From Xiphophorus maculatus (lineage: Eukaryota; Chordata; Actinopteri; Cyprinodontiformes; Poeciliidae), in assembly GCF_002775205.1 (NCBI RefSeq), contig NC_036454.1, positions 11,614,882 through 11,678,881 of the forward strand: 64,000 nt of DNA. The letters run 5' to 3'. The notes under the pieces are model-generated. The model did not search any database and was not told where the DNA came from. It saw only the letters and a program-made list of their open reading frames with translations. Positions within the stretch are counted from its first letter, which is position 1; each line of letters opens with the position of its first letter. The translations under genes were made by a program, and so were the position numbers. Shown here piece by piece: positions 50,581-63,416 of this stretch.

Positions 50581-52660
50581 CTAATTAAAACCAAATCTCT
50601 TCTTATAAGCAGCAGTGTGTTAGGGAGGCTCCTCATGACCTCTGAACCGAACTCATTCACCTGCTTCCTCCTCCCCTGTGAGGTCGCATCCAGCTGGAAA
50701 TCAGCGGGGAGATTAGACAATGGCATCATAACCAGAGGAAACGGTTCTTTGAACTGTTTATTCGTAACTCCAGAAAGGATGCAGGATGAAATAAAGAACA
50801 ATGGCCAGGACTGTACCTCCTTATGTCAGGAAGCAAAAACGGCTTTTGTCCTTCATGATCCCTCCTTAGCTGTTGATCGCCAACAAAACCGACTGTAAGA
50901 AGGACTTCTGGCTTTACGTTCAGTTCATTCAGACTTCTATGCAGGTGTTTGAGCTGAGGTCCAAAATGGCGTTCATGACCTGGCAAAGAGAGTCTTTCCA
51001 CCTTTTGCCTTTACATCAGTCGTCTGTCTCGCAGCAAAAAAAAACAAACAAAAAAACCATTTCCAGCTTCCACACATCGCTGCTTGAAGCAACGCCTTTT
51101 ATTTATTTATTTATTTTTTTTTTTTTAATGAGGCCACAGTGTGAGGTAACACCTGCTCCCCTCGTTGACACGTGATGAGATGCTTTGAAAGCGTGTCAGA
51201 AGCACAGCTGCCCGTCTGCTGCCTGTTTACCTGCAGCTCTTCTCTGTGTGCAGACGCGCCTGTGACTGCATTTACAAGTCATTCGGACGCTGGGTCTGCT
51301 ATCAGGGAAAAAAAGGGGAGAAGATGTGAGGAGAGCTGAATGAATAAATAACGAGAGCCATCTATTATTAAAAGTCAGCTGTCAGAGGCTGGATTCAGCT
51401 CTTTGAATCCAGACCAAATCCTCGGCTTTGGTGTGAAAACAATGGGATTCTTAACTAATGTGCGTTATTGTTTATTTTGCACTGATCTGAAACAATTTCT
51501 CTTTCTCAACTAATGTTACCATGTTCTTATTATATATGTATAATACATAGAAACCATTACCACCAAACGCTTTGACGTTTTTTAAAATGTTGCTGAAATG
51601 TGTGGATTTTTTCTATTCTAACACACTCTAATATTGTGTTTTCTTTACCTATATGCTATAAGCCTGTTCTCTTTAGTTGAATATAAAGCTAACTGGAGCA
51701 TTGTACGTAATCAGTTTTCTTCTTGGTTTCCTACCCAAATGATCCAGTTTGGCTTGTATTTGTCTGTGTACATAGATGAAGTCACATGGTGAAGCCACTT
51801 TCTCCAGCTTGCCTCCTTATTGTGCCTAATGCATTGTTTTCTGTCGCTGCTCTCTGAATGCTTTGCTTTTGTTTGCTTCTCTTATTGCCTAATTTAGATT
51901 TTGCTTGGATCCTTCTATGAAAAATGAGTATGTGAATATTCAGTGAATATCAAGTTAACCTACAAAGAGGGAAGTGTAACCTGGATATTTGTTTAGATTC
52001 CACAGGACAATATGTGTTGTTTACATGTGTGAAGATCAGATATAAGTATGCTACTTTCTGATTGGTATTGTCCAGAAATATGTTGGGAATTATTTTGACA
52101 TTTGACACCGAGTGGCACTTACCAGTGCTAATAAATGATTATTTTAGCTCATATTACACAGGAGACGGGGCCTTCAGTTCCAGCAGCATGAAATAAAGGC
52201 AGCACTGCTTTGTGCTTCCAAAAGCTGTGAAAGGATTGTCCCAGAGATGCAGCCAAAACACCACATGCCGTTTTACCAAGCACTGCTATACATATTGTAA
52301 CGATAAATCATGTAACAAAAAAATATAATGGAGTTTATTTTTTCTATGCTTTCTAGAAATGTTGGTGTAGATAAATGTAAATGTCTATAAAGATGCGACT
52401 TCTGCTGGGGAAGTGACCAGAAAGTCTTTACATTTCTGGACCTGCAGGTCTTGGTGTGTGACGTGTTCTTGAAGTGCGGCTTTTCGAGTTTGGACTCATG
52501 CTGATTCTCGCTTGGCACGGAAATTGTATTTATGGTGAATAAAACGTGTACTAACTTTGACATTTGTGTGCGTTTTGTGTTTTCAAATGGTGCCTTGGAA
52601 ACGTAAAAACCTCATGATGCGACCACAAACCTCAGAGTTTTATCAGAATATTTAGTGATG
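50581..52660. other. Intergenic stretch with nothing recognised
   Basis: No gene or family repeat was identified. A (TTTA)n/T tract lies at 51,098-51,126. Small open frames on both strands lack support. Late AATAAA-like sequences around 52,538 (GAATAAAACGTG) could mark a distal pggt1b 3' end, but this cannot be told from the sequence. Confidence 0.5.
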
Positions 52661-52679
52661 GACCAAAATGGATGGAAAG

Positions 52680-53585
52680 GTATAAATTGATTTCAAAATA
52701 ATCCCCGCTCCATGATGCTGCCACTGCTGTGTTTCACTATGGGGGTGGTGTTCAAGGTGTAGCTTAATCTAACCGCAGCACCTTCCTCTGCATGGTTTCT
52801 GGCAAACAGACCATTTGATGCGTCAGGCTTTTTTTTTTTTTAACAATTACTTTTTTCCTGTCACTCTCCCATAAAGACCAAATGTGTGGAGATCAAAAAT
52901 TATTACCGTAGTTATCTTTTCCCATGTTTGTTTTCTGGCCTCAGATTTTAATGTAGTAGCATTTGATGTAATAGTTGAGTTTTAGCTACAATAGTCACTT
53001 GTAACCATTTTGTGTTTTGTTTAAATCAATGCATTCAATCTACTTTTTAGTCACCCAAATATAGATCAAACTAAATATAGTTGGCAAGTCATAGAGGATT
53101 CCTAATGGAGCTGCCTTATCTTTAAGAAAATAATTTCTTTACACATATCTGAAATATTTACTCAGGAATGGAACTAAAGACCCATTTTGCAATACAGAGT
53201 TAACATTTAAAAGATTTTTTTAAATGATTTTCTTAGATTAGCTTCTTTTTTTTTTTTACAGTTTCAAAAACCATAATTATGATGTTCAACGTTTCACAAC
53301 TCATCTTTCCAAATGACAAAAAGGTGAAAAATACTGTTCAGTTTCTAAAAAATACCATGATCTTTACATACTCATATGTTAAGAGCTTCTATTTCATTTT
53401 TGCTTCATTTTTACTGGTTGATGAAAACTGTTACTAAAATTTTGGCTGATAAAATTAACACTAGTCTTGTCAACAGATTCTCCCACCTCCAGAGTTGCCA
53501 TGGTGATCATGGCCGCTTCTCCCAACTCCCATCCTGTGAGTTAGGAGGAGCTCAACGGGTGTGAATACTTTTGCAAAGCACTGTA
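52680..53585 (-). mobile_element. Decayed Tc1-like transposon, two recognisable pieces
   Basis: The left piece (52,711-52,830) has CATGATGCTGCCACTGCTGT and TTTCACTATGGGGGTGGTG. The right piece (53,478-53,583) has AGATTCTCCCACCTCCAGAG and TTGCCATGGTGATCATGGCC, then the terminus-like GTGTGAATACTTTTGCAAAG. About 600 bases between them are not recognisable. The two pieces may be one old element or two. Confidence 0.6.
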
Positions 53586-56500
53586 TTTGTCTTGATTCCT
53601 CTTGTAGGGTGTAACCATTCAAAGGACAAAGATGTGCAACTGAAGCTACCTTTTTGTTTGCTGTAACAAAAGTTCAGGAGCTCTTCACATACCAGGCCAG
53701 TCCAGATACATAGTGCTCCTATTCAAGGTATGCAACGAAGAGAGAAAAGAAGCAGCCCTGATGATCTTGCTGATCCTCATTTTCTAAATTTATTTTGTAA
53801 ATGTTTGGTATATGTTTATCCTAACATATACCAACTCAAAAAAGCGAGGATTTTCCCTGTAGTTACTCAAATAAAATGCCCAGAAGTCAAACAGATAAAA
53901 GAAATGCTGCAGAAATTTGGGGATCCACATGGGAGGAACATTTTTAACTTTTCCAGCAGAACACACACAAAAAAAACCCTGTTAATTTGAGCTTCTAACT
54001 GAATGAATGAAGAAGTTTTCCTCTTCAAATGTCTCCTTTGCTTTTCTACTCTAACTTCTCAGTGGATTTTGATAAGGCAAATGCTGCCCAGTGAAATGTT
54101 GGTCACATGCTGTGAATGTGTTTTTCTTGTAATCAGGCAATTAAAGAAAACTTGGAAAAAAAAAAAGTAAAATAATTTTTTAAGTTAGGAAATGGGCATA
54201 AAATATTTAAAGTATATGAAATGGCAATCATCACGTCACCTTTTTGAATAGTCAGTGTTAATTTTGAAATTGGATAAACAGCAAAACAAAGTAGAAATGT
54301 ATCCATTTTTCAACAGCAAGCACACAGATCTGTCTCCACACACAGCCAATGCATTTTATAAAGAATTGATATTTCATAAGTACAACTTCTGAAAAAAAGT
54401 ATGATTAAATATCCTGTATAAATCAAGAGCTTAGCATCTTAATCTGATGATACTCCAAAGAGTAAACAGAACAAACCTCGACTTCTCTAGGTTTTAAAAA
54501 GGCTGTATGAAGCCCGGTGACTCGACTATTTTTCTATTTTTAAACCTTCGAGATGAAAACTGGTTTGCATTTTTCCCCGATCTGCTTCATTTGCCTCTCA
54601 TTTTCCTGCCATGTGGAGTGTTGTGGTCTTTCTTCTTTGCTAGGTCAGTGAGTAAGACCTAATTAAAATCTGTGAAGGGGTGGGGGGAGACTTTGCTGGA
54701 TCTCACATGCTGAGCCTCATCCCACCTGGGAGCCGAACTGAACAGACTCTGACTCCAATGTTGTCGCTGACACAGTAACGTGAGACAAAAGCGGCACTGA
54801 GACCCAATCTAGAAACCACAATCTGCTGCAGAATGACTTAAATATTATCCAATTACAGCTTTAATCTACCTTATGTGAGTGTGTATGTAATAATTATCTT
54901 AGTTAGCCATTTACCTTAATCATTTTGTGCTGGAAGATATGCCAATCAATGCAAAATATTAATTATTCAGTCGGGCAGAGAGCTCACTGGTTTATGTAGC
55001 TTTTTATGGGGCAGTTAAGTGTCGCCTCCAGTATGTTAAAGCACATCATGAACTGCCATAAAATTTGTAACGTGAATAATGTGTTACACACATTTAAACA
55101 TGAGTAATGACTTTTCTTTTTCTTTTTCTTTTTAGCATGGAGCTCACCTCTGATTTGGACATCATTTTCTGGATGAATAAACAACATATCGGATAACAAG
55201 CCATTTATTTCTTTAGTGCAGTCTTGTGAAGCTGCAGGTCGGTCACATTCCTGTTGTATATGGTGCTCTGATCAACTAACACATGAACATGAACATAGAA
55301 AGGAGCGAAAATTGACCTTATCATTATGTGTTTTTATGGATCTTTTTCATCTAGACTGCATAACTATCAGCAGAGGAGACAGTAGCTCACATTGGGATTG
55401 CAGCCATATGTGCTGCAACCAAAAATATTAACTTTTGATTTTCTTGTTTATATTCTATAACCGGATTAAAATCCTTTCACATTAAGAAAAAACATCTAAC
55501 TCTAACTGATATCTTAAAAACTTAATAAATTAAGTCTGTGCAACTTGTCCCAAGAGAGCACAATTCCTGTTTTCTTTGGACTTTCCTGACTTTAGACTAA
55601 CGTTTTATTATGGAACTTAACACTCTAATATGTTCCAACAAAATTGTTTTAAACCCTAAATATGACATTAAACAGATGAGATAGCCATTTCTTCTCCACA
55701 GACAGCCAACAGCATGAATTTGTTATTCACAAGCCATTAAATGTATAGTTTAAACTTAGAGGACTGAAACAAAATGCTGAGAAAAAAACTCTCCTAGAGT
55801 AAAATGTAAACAGTGCAAACCTTCTCACCAGGCCTTTGTTTTTTGGTGTGGAGGAGGGTAAAGTCGTACCCTGGCAATCTGTTTTGCCCCGGTGGACGCT
55901 GTAAAAGAAGCAGTAAAAGAATGACCCCGGTAAACCGTCCTTGTTCCTAGAAACGGTTCCTAAAGTCCAAATTCGTCTTTTTTTCCTGTGGAACCGGAAT
56001 GGAGGATATCTGAAACTCCATACACCGAACATGAATGATTTTCCTCCTACATTTTTAATAGGAGGATATTCAGAGTTCAATAAATCCTTGTTCCTTTTGC
56101 TGAACAACGCACAATTACATACGGCCAGTAGCTCACAGCTTGGTTTCCCAGCAGAGGCCTCGAAGATAAATGGCTGAATAATGACTTGGCCCCTTTCACA
56201 CCCAATGAGGAGTTGTTGACCAAACCAAGATTTACTCTAAGAAAAGAGACTGCTTCTAGAGAAAATAAAATAACTAAAGTTTTTCTTTTTTGTTTGTCTT
56301 AAAGTGATTAGAGATAACTAATCACATACTGTAGTTCAGCCTTGCAGGTTTTCAGTTGTGATGCCATTTAGCAATGATTGCAGTTTTTGAGTTATGTATG
56401 TAGTCATACTCCTGCTGCTTTTTATCAGGGCGGTCTCTGGCGTCCCCCCTCGCCATGCTCACCGGGGTGGAGGGAATTTGTCTGCGTGAAGCCATGAGGC

Positions 56501-56840
56501 CATCTGCTGATGCGGAACAAGTGGCATTGCCAGAAAAATGGAAAACACAAAACTAATCCTGGCTTCTCGCTGTCGCCCCACATTCTGTGCTCTGGCCAAC
56601 GTTAAGCTGATTGGCTGAGCTGCATCGAGATGCACCCCCTACCAAATCCGGGGGTCAACAGTTTGCTGATTGTCTGGACATGTGACCGCTCTTCTCATAA
56701 CGGCTGGTAGCCAGTCTTGGTGTGTGTTTTTGATGTTTGTTCTGTGGGAACACAAAACTGTCTCCAGCTTTCAACCATTTAGTTTTTGATTTCAGGTGAA
56801 GTCGAAGAAAATAGAGGTGGTCCTTCTTCATTATTCTTCA
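53586..56840. other. Intergenic stretch between pggt1b and trim36
   Basis: No exon or confidently identified repeat. A 126-codon frame on the minus strand (55,727-56,107) has no recognisable domain and is treated as chance. An imperfect direct repeat GGAGGATAT lies at about 56,001 and 56,061. Confidence 0.45.
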
Positions 56841-56849
56841 CTTTCTAGG

Positions 56850-57180
56850 AAGCATCAATACAACTGGCAGCTAAGCAGACCCTCAGCATGACGCCACCAG
56901 CACCAGGATTGATAGTTGGGAAACTGTTCTCAGGTTAAAAAGCTTCACATAGACTCTTCCAAACATTTTTCTTGTCATCTCACCTGTAAATAACTCAATA
57001 TTTGTACCGTCAGATTTGTCCATACGAGCGTCTCCAAGTTTCAGTCCTGCATGAAAGCAGCATGAAACCATTGTCTTTGGCTGGTTCCTTCTCAGGCCTT
57101 GCTAATGTTAGGCTCACTGTTGTTTTAGCATCTTACAGTTTATGATCAGATCGAGTCTCTGCAGTTTCTAAGTTGTTTTC
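56850..57180 (-). mobile_element. Probable Tc1-like fragment, highly decayed
   Basis: CAGCATGACGCCACCAGCAC resembles the antisense 'cagcatgatgctgccaccac' hallmark of Tc1-like genes. It is followed by weakly matching CTCTTCCAAACATTTTTCTT and CAGATTTGTCCAT. Only this one hallmark is convincing. Confidence 0.4.
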
Positions 57181-58229
57181 AAGCATCCTGACGAATTTCC
57201 TGTCATCTAAAGGTAACTTGAGTCAGATGGCTGAACATTTAACACACTTCGGTGTCCCATGGCACAAAACACACTCACAGAAATGAGTTTTGAAATTGAT
57301 CAAACAAACTAAAATCAAGCTGCTATGATTTGAGCGTTGAGAGTTTGATTAAGAACTGGTCTCTTTGCTCTTTCTTAGCCTTCATATGTACAGTATCTCG
57401 CTCTGGTTTGCTGCTTCAGTCTCCCTCGGGTCATGATCCCTCTCAGCTGTCATAACACTCCGTTACACTGACCTGTTCTAAGCTTTTCATTTTTCTCCAG
57501 CAAATTTAGATTCTACATGTAGCCTCATGCTGACCCTGTTTTTCACCAACTTGTGTTTGTAAGCATACACTGCTTCGCTGCTCTGACTTGAGTTCGTTTT
57601 CTGCCTACTGTAAACCACTGCTAGTAACTTTACTGAAAGAAGAACAATCCTGTTTTAACCAAAAACGCAGCAGCGACAGGCACAACAATACAGTTTATGA
57701 TAAAGTGAAGCTTTTTTTGTACAAAAGCTTTATTGTTTTAATGTAATTTTCTATCTGGTGAACACGATGTACCATGTGTAGATCAAGAAGAGCACTATTT
57801 ATTGTCACTAGAAATACTTTACCTTGTTCTAACATATTTATTACCGATTCCATAGGGTTTTGATATTTTTTTCAATTTTAGCTTTAAAAATACCAGAATT
57901 TGCACAAACCTTACATTTTGACTGATGGCATCAGATGCTATGATTCAATATTAATCAAACAGTTCCTCAGTACTTATGTAGCCGGGGTTTTTGCAGAATA
58001 CTTTTTTACTTATACTCGAGTAAAAATATGTTGAAGTAGCTACTCATTTCTGGGTGCTTCACCTGGTCCTGTGTATATGTAATTTTCTAAATATAAAAAT
58101 ACACAGAGGTGCTCATATTTGAGTCATTTAGGCACGAAGACACCGCCAGCCATGTCTAAACACTTAACGTGATGTCACCAACAGATTTAGGATTCTTCCT
58201 CTGAACCTCTTTCCCACATTCTGATCTCT

Positions 58230-58696
58230 CCAAGAATGGGATTATTTATAGCGACAGGTGGATGAAACCAGAGTCGGTGATGGTCGATGTTGGAAGGGGC
58301 GGGTACAAAGAGCTCTGTGGGTCGAGACATCGCCGCCGAGGGATGAAGAGGATGATGAAGGAGGAGGAGATGGTACAGCAGAGACGAGCGCGGGAGGGTG
58401 GGGGTTTTCTCCTCAGAAAAGAAGCCAGCTATCACCAAGCAGCAGCCGGCGCATGTCCTGTAGACTCTCCTGACAAAACATGAGCTTGCACACAGAGAGA
58501 GGAAGGAGGGAGGAGAGAGGATGGTGATGAGAGGAGCCGCTCCTGCCACATGATGCCATCTCACCTTCCCCTGTGCAGCCTGTCGATCCTCCTCCTCTAA
58601 GACTCTGCAGCCCATTTCTCCCCCTCCATTATCGCTGCGCTTTATTGAGCGGTCTGTAGCTGCGAGCTTGCGCTGGATCCGTCCCCATCTGTAGCC
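58230..58696 (+). promoter_or_regulatory. trim36: trim36 upstream promoter and 5' UTR (P1)
   Basis: This stretch is clearly GC-richer than its surroundings and purine/pyrimidine biased (GAGGAAGGAGGGAGGAGAG near 58,500). It ends at the trim36 start codon, with no TATA box close by. Two overlapping short upstream frames (starts at 58,258 and 58,262) would be uORFs if transcription began before them. The start site is not visible, so the extent is inferred. Confidence 0.45.
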
Positions 58697-58759
58697 ATGT
58701 CAGACTCCGAGGACATGACGGAGTTCGCCAGCATCGTGGAGCGGATCGAGCGCGGAGAG
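58697..58759 (+). CDS. trim36: Tripartite motif protein 36, first coding exon (5' partial gene)
   Basis: An ATG exon of exactly 21 codons, starting MSDSEDMTEFASIVE and ending ERGE, followed by GTGAGC. Human TRIM36 starts, from memory, MSESGEMSEFGYIMEL and ends its corresponding segment IAKGK before VTIKNIERE, so length and pattern agree. The exon ends in phase 0. The RING, B-box, coiled-coil, COS, FN3 and B30.2 parts must lie right of the window. TRIM36 (haprin) is an E3 ubiquitin ligase associated with the acrosome reaction, chromosome segregation and, in frogs, dorsal axis formation. Its place after pggt1b on the same strand matches human gene order and adds weight. Call confidence is limited by the short exon. 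Confidence 0.85.
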
Positions 58760-58871
58760 GTGAGCCTCATCCCGATGATTTATGGCTCTTCTGACAGCAG
58801 CGGTCTGCCTGTCAGCGCCGGGGGCCGGCCTGCAGGCTGTCAGAGGCGGGAAGCCATGCTCACTCACACCC

Positions 58872-58936
58872 ATTCTATTCTATTCTATTCTATTCTATTC
58901 TATTCTATTCTATTCTATTCTATTCTATTCTATTCT
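58872..58936 (+). repeat. (ATTCT)13 pentanucleotide array
   Basis: Thirteen uninterrupted ATTCT units in trim36 intron 1, 113 bases after the exon donor. The motif is on the transcribed sense strand and is the same unit that expands in human SCA10. Confidence 0.98.
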
Positions 58937-59696
58937 GATATGAGCTATAATTAGCCTATTCTATTTGCTTAAAGTGGATAGGCTTAGCTCCTGTTATTTC
59001 CTATAATACACATTATATGCATCTGCCTTTCTGTTCTCTTTAAATGTGCAAAATTAATTATTTTACTCTGAATTTATAACCATTTATAACCAGTTTATAT
59101 AGACTTATAGACTGCATTAATTTGATCCAATGGAAGCATTTTGGCTTTGATCTGCATCTCTGTTGGGTGGGTTTGCAGTCTGACAGGTCAATGAGTTCTG
59201 CCAGTATGTGGGAGCAGATATATTTCAGACAGAGGTGTTTGCTGGTGTCCACACAGAGCGAGCTGCTGTCTTTGCCCACCTCGGACTGACAGAATGTGTG
59301 CCAATGTGTGTTTCTAGTCAGCTCTGAGGTTTATTCACGCGTGCATAGAGCCGTGACAGGAAAAACGAGCAGACTGTATGGAACTGAATCACAGACGAAT
59401 TCGTCATATTTTATTGCATTTTGCATAATCTCTCTGAAAACGTTTGGAAAAAGCCCATATTTTTCATCTAAGCAACTTTGCATACAGTTTATTAGACATG
59501 TTTCTGCTTAAACAGAGCTGATTGAAACACTTAAGCTATTCACAGAACTCGGTTGCACAATGTGGAGGTCATTCAGGCATTTGATTAAATATGTTGGAGC
59601 ATGCACACCAGTCCTAGACGCACACAGTTTGAAACCTTTGTCTATAGTCTGTTTTTTGATGTATTGTGCATAAGCCACTAACAATAATACTATAGT

Positions 59697-59830
59697 CAAA
59701 TCAAGTCAAGTTTATTTGTAAAGCACATTTCAGTAACAAGGAAGTTCAAAGATCTTTACACAATAAAAACATAATACAGTAACCATTTATGCAACAAGCA
59801 ATAAACATTACATTTTCTCAAATGCCCTCA
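59697..59830. repeat. Dispersed teleost repeat fragment
   Basis: CAAATCAAGTCAAGTTTATT, TGTAAAGCACATTTCAGTAA and TCTTTACACAATAAAAAC resemble the copy at 3,893 and the common teleost 'tcaagtcaagtttatttgtatagcac' repeat. Confidence 0.6.
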
Positions 59831-62800
59831 TTAAAATCACCACGAATAATCGTCTTCAAATATACATTAAATATATTGATCTATGCTACTGTTATTATAA
59901 TGTGTGCAGCTTTTGTGGATTTGTTTTACTACACATATTATTCTTAAAATTGTATATATTTAGTACATTAGGTGTTTCTTATTGTAGCTATGCATTTTAA
60001 GGAGAAAAACACAACAGCGTTTTCTCTACATTTGCTTGAAAAGTGGCATCATTTAAATCCAAAATACTGACACATGTTAAACTACACATTGTAGGGTTTG
60101 TTGGCATAAATAATTTTAGCGGAATATAATTAACCTTTGCTATTTTTCATACTTTTTAAAAATGACTAACTGCAATTTAGATAATATATCAAAAAACTTC
60201 ACACAAGGCATCAGAGAAGAATTCCCTTTACCAGACTCTGCAGAAACATGAGGACTGAGACAAAGGGACAAAATGTGAAAAATGGATTCTGGTGCAGCTC
60301 AATGTGACCAAACCACACACTCCTCTCACACATTTACATTTGTGATGGTAGAGCAGAAAAAGGCATTTTCTGGCATGCTTCCTGAACAACCAGATGGGAT
60401 ACAAATATCATCTAATGGTCGCCATGGAGACTTGGTTCCCCCCCACACCCTTCCCCCAAAAACTAATGCCACTCCTTGCTGCAGCAGTTTTAGAAACGTT
60501 TCCCTTTTCTGAAGTAAAATAGCTAATCTGTAAGGATGAACCCAAATGAAATAGAACAATTTTAGGTATTTTTCCTTGACAATAATATGATATTATTTGA
60601 GCTTCTACTTCTATATGCTTTATACATTTACAAGTTATTGCCTTTTCCTTTGAAAATCTTTCCTTGATGTAACTCTCCTAATCCAGATCTAACATTGATC
60701 TTTGCCTCAAAAAACATTTCTCCCTTTGGTTGTAGTTTTTGCTCTGGATTGTCCATAGTTTTTTTTTTTTTTTTGCAACATTTGAGAGACTGATTTTTAT
60801 TCTCTTAATGTCAGACATATCTACTCAGTAAACCTAGCGACCATTGGCCTGATTATTTCAACAGTTTTGAAGGAGCTTGGAGTAATCGGCGTAATCAGGA
60901 TGTCCCACCGTGAGACAAAACTGGAGCACAGGTAAAGGTAGAGCAGGGGGACTTTACTCAGCCAGCTGGCAGATCTCAATACAAAACCTCTTTTGTGATG
61001 GAGAGAAAAGCGATACTGTCTACAGTATTAAAGAACCACTGACCTACTAACACATTTCTGCTTGCTAAGGACAAAGAAGGTAATTCCACTAATGCTATAG
61101 ATACTTTCATTGCCCTTTGTGACTTCATAATTAATCATTTTACTAAAAAAGACTCAACATTTTTTAGGTTTTCTAACCTGAACTGTGCTACTTTGAAAAT
61201 GCTTAATGTAAAAGCAGCATAGTGAGATCTACATAGAGCAGTTAGTTAATCAATTATTTACGTGATCTGAAATCATTTCAGTGTAATCGGTGTAATTCTC
61301 TGACCCACAACAAATATTGAGAAAATTTGATCAGACTGTTTTGTTAAATGCTAATATACTAGTTTGTATCTGATCAATGGAATCCCAACTTGGCGAACAA
61401 TTTCTTTTCAATCTAGCTAAGTGACACTTGATGATACTTCTACTTTTCCTCTTGTGCTATGTATGTAACCTTTATTCTATAAATAAATATATATTCAATA
61501 AAACATACTTTGCTCTATGCAGAATGCATGATAAATTTAGGATTTTCTTCTATCGTTTCAGTGCTTTTCTTTTTTATTTAAATTAACTGAATCTGCATAA
61601 CCAAAAGCCAATTTTTATTATTATCTTTTATCATTACTGTGTAGAAACTGTAAAGCAGCAAAAATACATCTGTTAAAAATTATTCTTTGGGCTAATTTTC
61701 TCTTAAAAAATATTCCTTTCTGTACTGAAATTGAAATAAAATTTGTCTTGTTTTTTAATTTTGGCTAAATGTTCTTGTTTATCAGAAAGAACCTTTGTAA
61801 GATTAGAATGTTTTAATAAAAATAATGCTTTCGAAATCTTTAACTTTTTAGAAAAGATGCAGTTTTTTGGAGACTATCTCAATCATTTTATGACTGAGAC
61901 GGTTAAGTTCTTCTTATACAGCAGGGTTAACTCAGTTTATGAGAATGGAGTCATTTACATATTCCCTGTTTTGCAACTTCATACTGGAAAGTAATTCGAT
62001 GCTGTACTAACATATTTAAATTATTTTACACAACCTGAAGGATTAGGTGGCCAGGGACCTTCACAGAGCATGATTCATATAACATGAGTTCATACAAAGG
62101 CAGAACATGCTGCCTAAACGGGACAAGTAACAGGAAACAGACAAGTCTTTTTGAAATAACATCATGTGCATTTTTTACCTTTTAACTATTTGTCTTACAA
62201 AAGCCCAAAAAACCTATTTTTAAAAAAGTTGAATGGGAAACTTGATGCTGATTGGTTAAATTTCACAAAAATAATAATAAAAAAAGACTGCTGAGTTCTA
62301 CTGTTTCACCCAATTTAGACCTATTTGCTGAGGCATTCAAAGCCCTACAGTTTAAATCAGGAGGTTGCCAGTCACAGTTTCCCTCTGCCAGTAGATAATA
62401 GTTATTAGAATCATAACTAAATTGTCTAGTCCTCGAATAAAATATAGAAATCAAAACAGGCACAAAACGCCCTTCCCAACATCGCCTGTTGGGTAGGAGT
62501 TAACAAATGGTTTCTGCAACATGTACATTTCTTTTTCTTTTTTTTTTTTTACCAAAAGATACCAAAATTGCAAATGGGTGCAAAATTATTTGCTTATAGT
62601 TACAAAATCCAAGTATGAATGGACAAAATGGTCATGTGTAAGACACACAATATGAGTAAATTTGCCAAGGGTCAATTGACCAAAGTCAGAACAGGAATAT
62701 AGTGGGCCATAGTTTCAATGTTATGGATAAATATAGATGAGTTTTATCAGCATAACAATGGAGATTTATTCTGTGTTACATAATAACAAAAAAACAGTAT

Positions 62801-62999
62801 CCATGCTGATTAAGTTTTAGATCTGCTCGTTCTTTTTTCCAGTTCAGTTTAATAGATGAGGGCTACAAACGGTGTGAAGAATTTCTGCGTGGAAAAATGT
62901 CAGGAAAATTGATGTAACTCTCTGAATTTAAAAAAGGGAGTGTCACTGAGTGGAAACTTGTATTGCAGAAATTCGTCAAAGCAACAAAGAGGGCGTTTA

Positions 63000-63377
63000 A
63001 TAATGTTTTTCCTGAAGTCAATAAAAGCAGCGGCGGCAGCAGCAGCAGTCTCAGTTCCCAGATCCATCCCCCTCCTGCCTGCCTGCCTCTCATATCCTCC
63101 CCCCGGGCTGCACTCGCTGCTGCGGCGGAGTAGCTGCTGATTCACCCCCGGACAGCCGGCGTAGCGTAGCGTGGCGTGGCGTAGCGCACCGTCACTCTTT
63201 ATATTCACGCTGCCGTGCCTGCTTGGCATCTTCCCCTCCTCCAGTCGGGAAAGTTTGCTGCGGTTTGTCCTGGACTAATTGATCGAACAAGGCGTTTTTA
63301 AACTTTAACCTCAGACAGAAAGAGAAACAAAATAGAAACGAAAATCAAAATATTATTATTTTTTTTTTTGCCTCATC
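63000..63377 (+). promoter_or_regulatory. trim36: Second GC-rich promoter-like region (P2)
   Basis: An abrupt CpG-rich patch follows several kb of AT-rich intron. It has CAG/CGG triplet runs (63,028-63,048), CTGC runs (63,076-63,090) and a CpG-rich minisatellite of GTAGC/GTGGC units at 63,161-63,185. It precedes an ATG exon with a good donor. Together these look like a second transcription start region. Motif-level proof is lacking. Confidence 0.5.
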
Positions 63378-63416
63378 ATGACTGCGGAGATGCGGCGAAG
63401 CAGTGGTGCGTTTTCG
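63378..63416 (+). CDS. Possible alternative first coding exon of trim36
   Basis: An ATG exon of 13 codons (MTAEMRRSSGAFS) followed by the strong donor GTAAGA. It ends in phase 0, as the upstream 21-codon trim36 exon does, so both could splice to the same next exon. The start follows a GC-rich promoter-like region and 5' UTR. An in-frame read-through would run 98 codons, but most of it is low-complexity intron. The alternative is the first exon of an unrelated gene beyond the window. Confidence 0.4.

Larger units (their letters stand above)
58760..63377 (+). other. trim36: trim36 intron 1 (first part)
   Basis: It starts at the GTGAGC donor. It holds the ATTCT array at 58,872, a dispersed repeat at 59,697 and otherwise AT-rich DNA with nothing recognised from 59,840 to 62,900. 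No RING-encoding exon (a CPxC...C.H pattern) is present up to the end of the window. Confidence 0.6.

Noticed and set aside
55727..56107. 126-codon minus-strand frame
   Set aside because: Basic, aromatic-rich peptide without a recognisable motif, no transcript signals around it; chance in AT-rich DNA is the simpler reading.
58187..58615. 142-codon minus-strand frame upstream of trim36
   Set aside because: GC-rich promoter DNA has few stops; the peptide is low-complexity with no recognisable domain and no splice or poly(A) support.
58872..58936. Possible CRISPR-like regular repeat
   Set aside because: It is a simple pentanucleotide array without spacers, in a vertebrate intron.
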